A DNA stretch of 6,019 nt, from assembly GCA_947460065.1 (NCBI GenBank), contig CANHGF010000172.1, forward strand, positions 1-6,019. Reading direction: 5' to 3'. Positions within the stretch are counted from its first letter, which is position 1; each line of letters starts with the position of its first letter. Origin of the DNA: Comamonadaceae bacterium. Lineage in GTDB: Bacteria > Pseudomonadota > Gammaproteobacteria > Burkholderiales > Burkholderiaceae_C. This document shows positions 5,719 through 6,019 of the stretch, in pieces. Made by a program: the position numbers and the translations under genes. Under the pieces are notes generated by a model, which saw nothing but the letters and a program-made list of their open reading frames with translations, was not told the DNA's origin and did not search any database.

Positions 5719-6019
5719 GCCTGAACCACAACATCGTGCTGGCCGCGCCGGCGCGCACCCCCTTCGGCGACTTTGGCGGTAGCCTGCGCGACATCCCATT
5801 GACCCAACTGGCGGTGCACGCGGCCCGCGCGAGTCTCGAGCGCAGCGGTCTACAAGCCAGCGACATTGACCACCTGGTCTATGCCAACACGGTGCCGGTC
5901 GATGCCGACAGCCTGTTTGGCGCACGGGTGATCTCTGGCGCCATGGGCCTGCCCGACCATGTTCCCGCGCTGACCGTCAGCCGTGGCTGCGGCGCCGGCC
6001 TGCGTGCCATGGTTTCGGC
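5715..6019 (+). CDS. Thiolase family protein (acetyl-CoA acyltransferase), 5' part only
   Basis: The first 101 codons are in the window; the gene continues past the edge. The start RTPFGDFGGSLRDIPLTQLA (14-33) is the classical thiolase N-terminus. LERSGLQASDIDHLVYANTV (41-60) matches the next helix-strand. SRGCGAGLRAM (89-99) carries the nucleophilic cysteine, Cys92. Full thiolases have about 390-400 residues, so roughly a quarter is visible. It should either cleave a 3-ketoacyl-CoA (degradative) or condense acetyl-CoA (biosynthetic); the context with a CoA ligase and an enoyl reductase favours degradation. The ATG overlaps the ligase stop codon as ATGA, a sign of translational coupling, and no strong Shine-Dalgarno is seen. 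The catalytic His and second Cys lie beyond the window. Confidence 0.93.
   Translation, partial: MSLNHNIVLAAPARTPFGDFGGSLRDIPLTQLAVHAARASLERSGLQASDIDHLVYANTVPVDADSLFGARVISGAMGLPDHVPALTVSRGCGAGLRAMVS

Noticed and set aside
5224..5925. 233-codon minus-strand open frame across the ligase/thiolase junction
   Set aside because: It crosses two well-supported genes on the other strand and its translation is arginine/cysteine-rich without motifs.
1..6019. CRISPR array, toxin-antitoxin pair, riboswitch or prophage genes
   Set aside because: No regularly spaced repeats, no small paired genes with recognisable motifs, and no phage-type genes were seen on either strand.

Overview
The window (about 60-65% G+C by eye) looks like chromosome from a betaproteobacterium, most plausibly Burkholderiales or Comamonadaceae. 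I base this on composition, on the form of the tRNA-Arg(ACG), and on the style of the catabolic genes. The genus cannot be fixed from sequence alone.

Layout. Positions 1-321 hold a decayed N-terminal remnant of an IS21-type transposase (istA-like, minus strand). Positions 322-432 hold no convincing gene. A hairpin at 433-464 is a likely terminator for the tRNA-Arg(ACG) gene at 473-550 (minus, CCA encoded). Only 11 bases upstream of the tRNA ends an alpha/beta hydrolase of the esterase-713 type (562-1599, minus). A 111-bp divergent intergenic region then separates it from a plus-strand gene run: a MECR/ETR-like zinc-independent MDR enoyl-thioester reductase (1711-2742), a 114-bp gap, a cytochrome P450 (2857-4080), an acyl-CoA synthetase of the ANL family (4090-5718, 9 bp after the P450), and the first 101 codons of a thiolase (5715 to the window edge, 4-bp ATGA overlap with the ligase).

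How the genes may work together. Hydrolysis of an ester, P450 hydroxylation, CoA thioesterification, enoyl-CoA reduction and thiolytic cleavage form a coherent route for breaking down a lipophilic acid or ester, such as a terpenoid, steroid side chain, branched or alicyclic acid. P450, ligase and thiolase are tightly packed and very likely co-transcribed. The reductase may share the transcript or be read separately. The substrate is not identifiable from these sequences, and no ferredoxin or ferredoxin reductase for the P450 lies inside the window.

I see no CRISPR array, prophage, toxin-antitoxin pair or clearly new system. The most distinctive points are the unassigned catabolic module, the MECR-type reductase placed in it, and the tRNA gene whose likely -10 element contains the stop codon of the gene before it.
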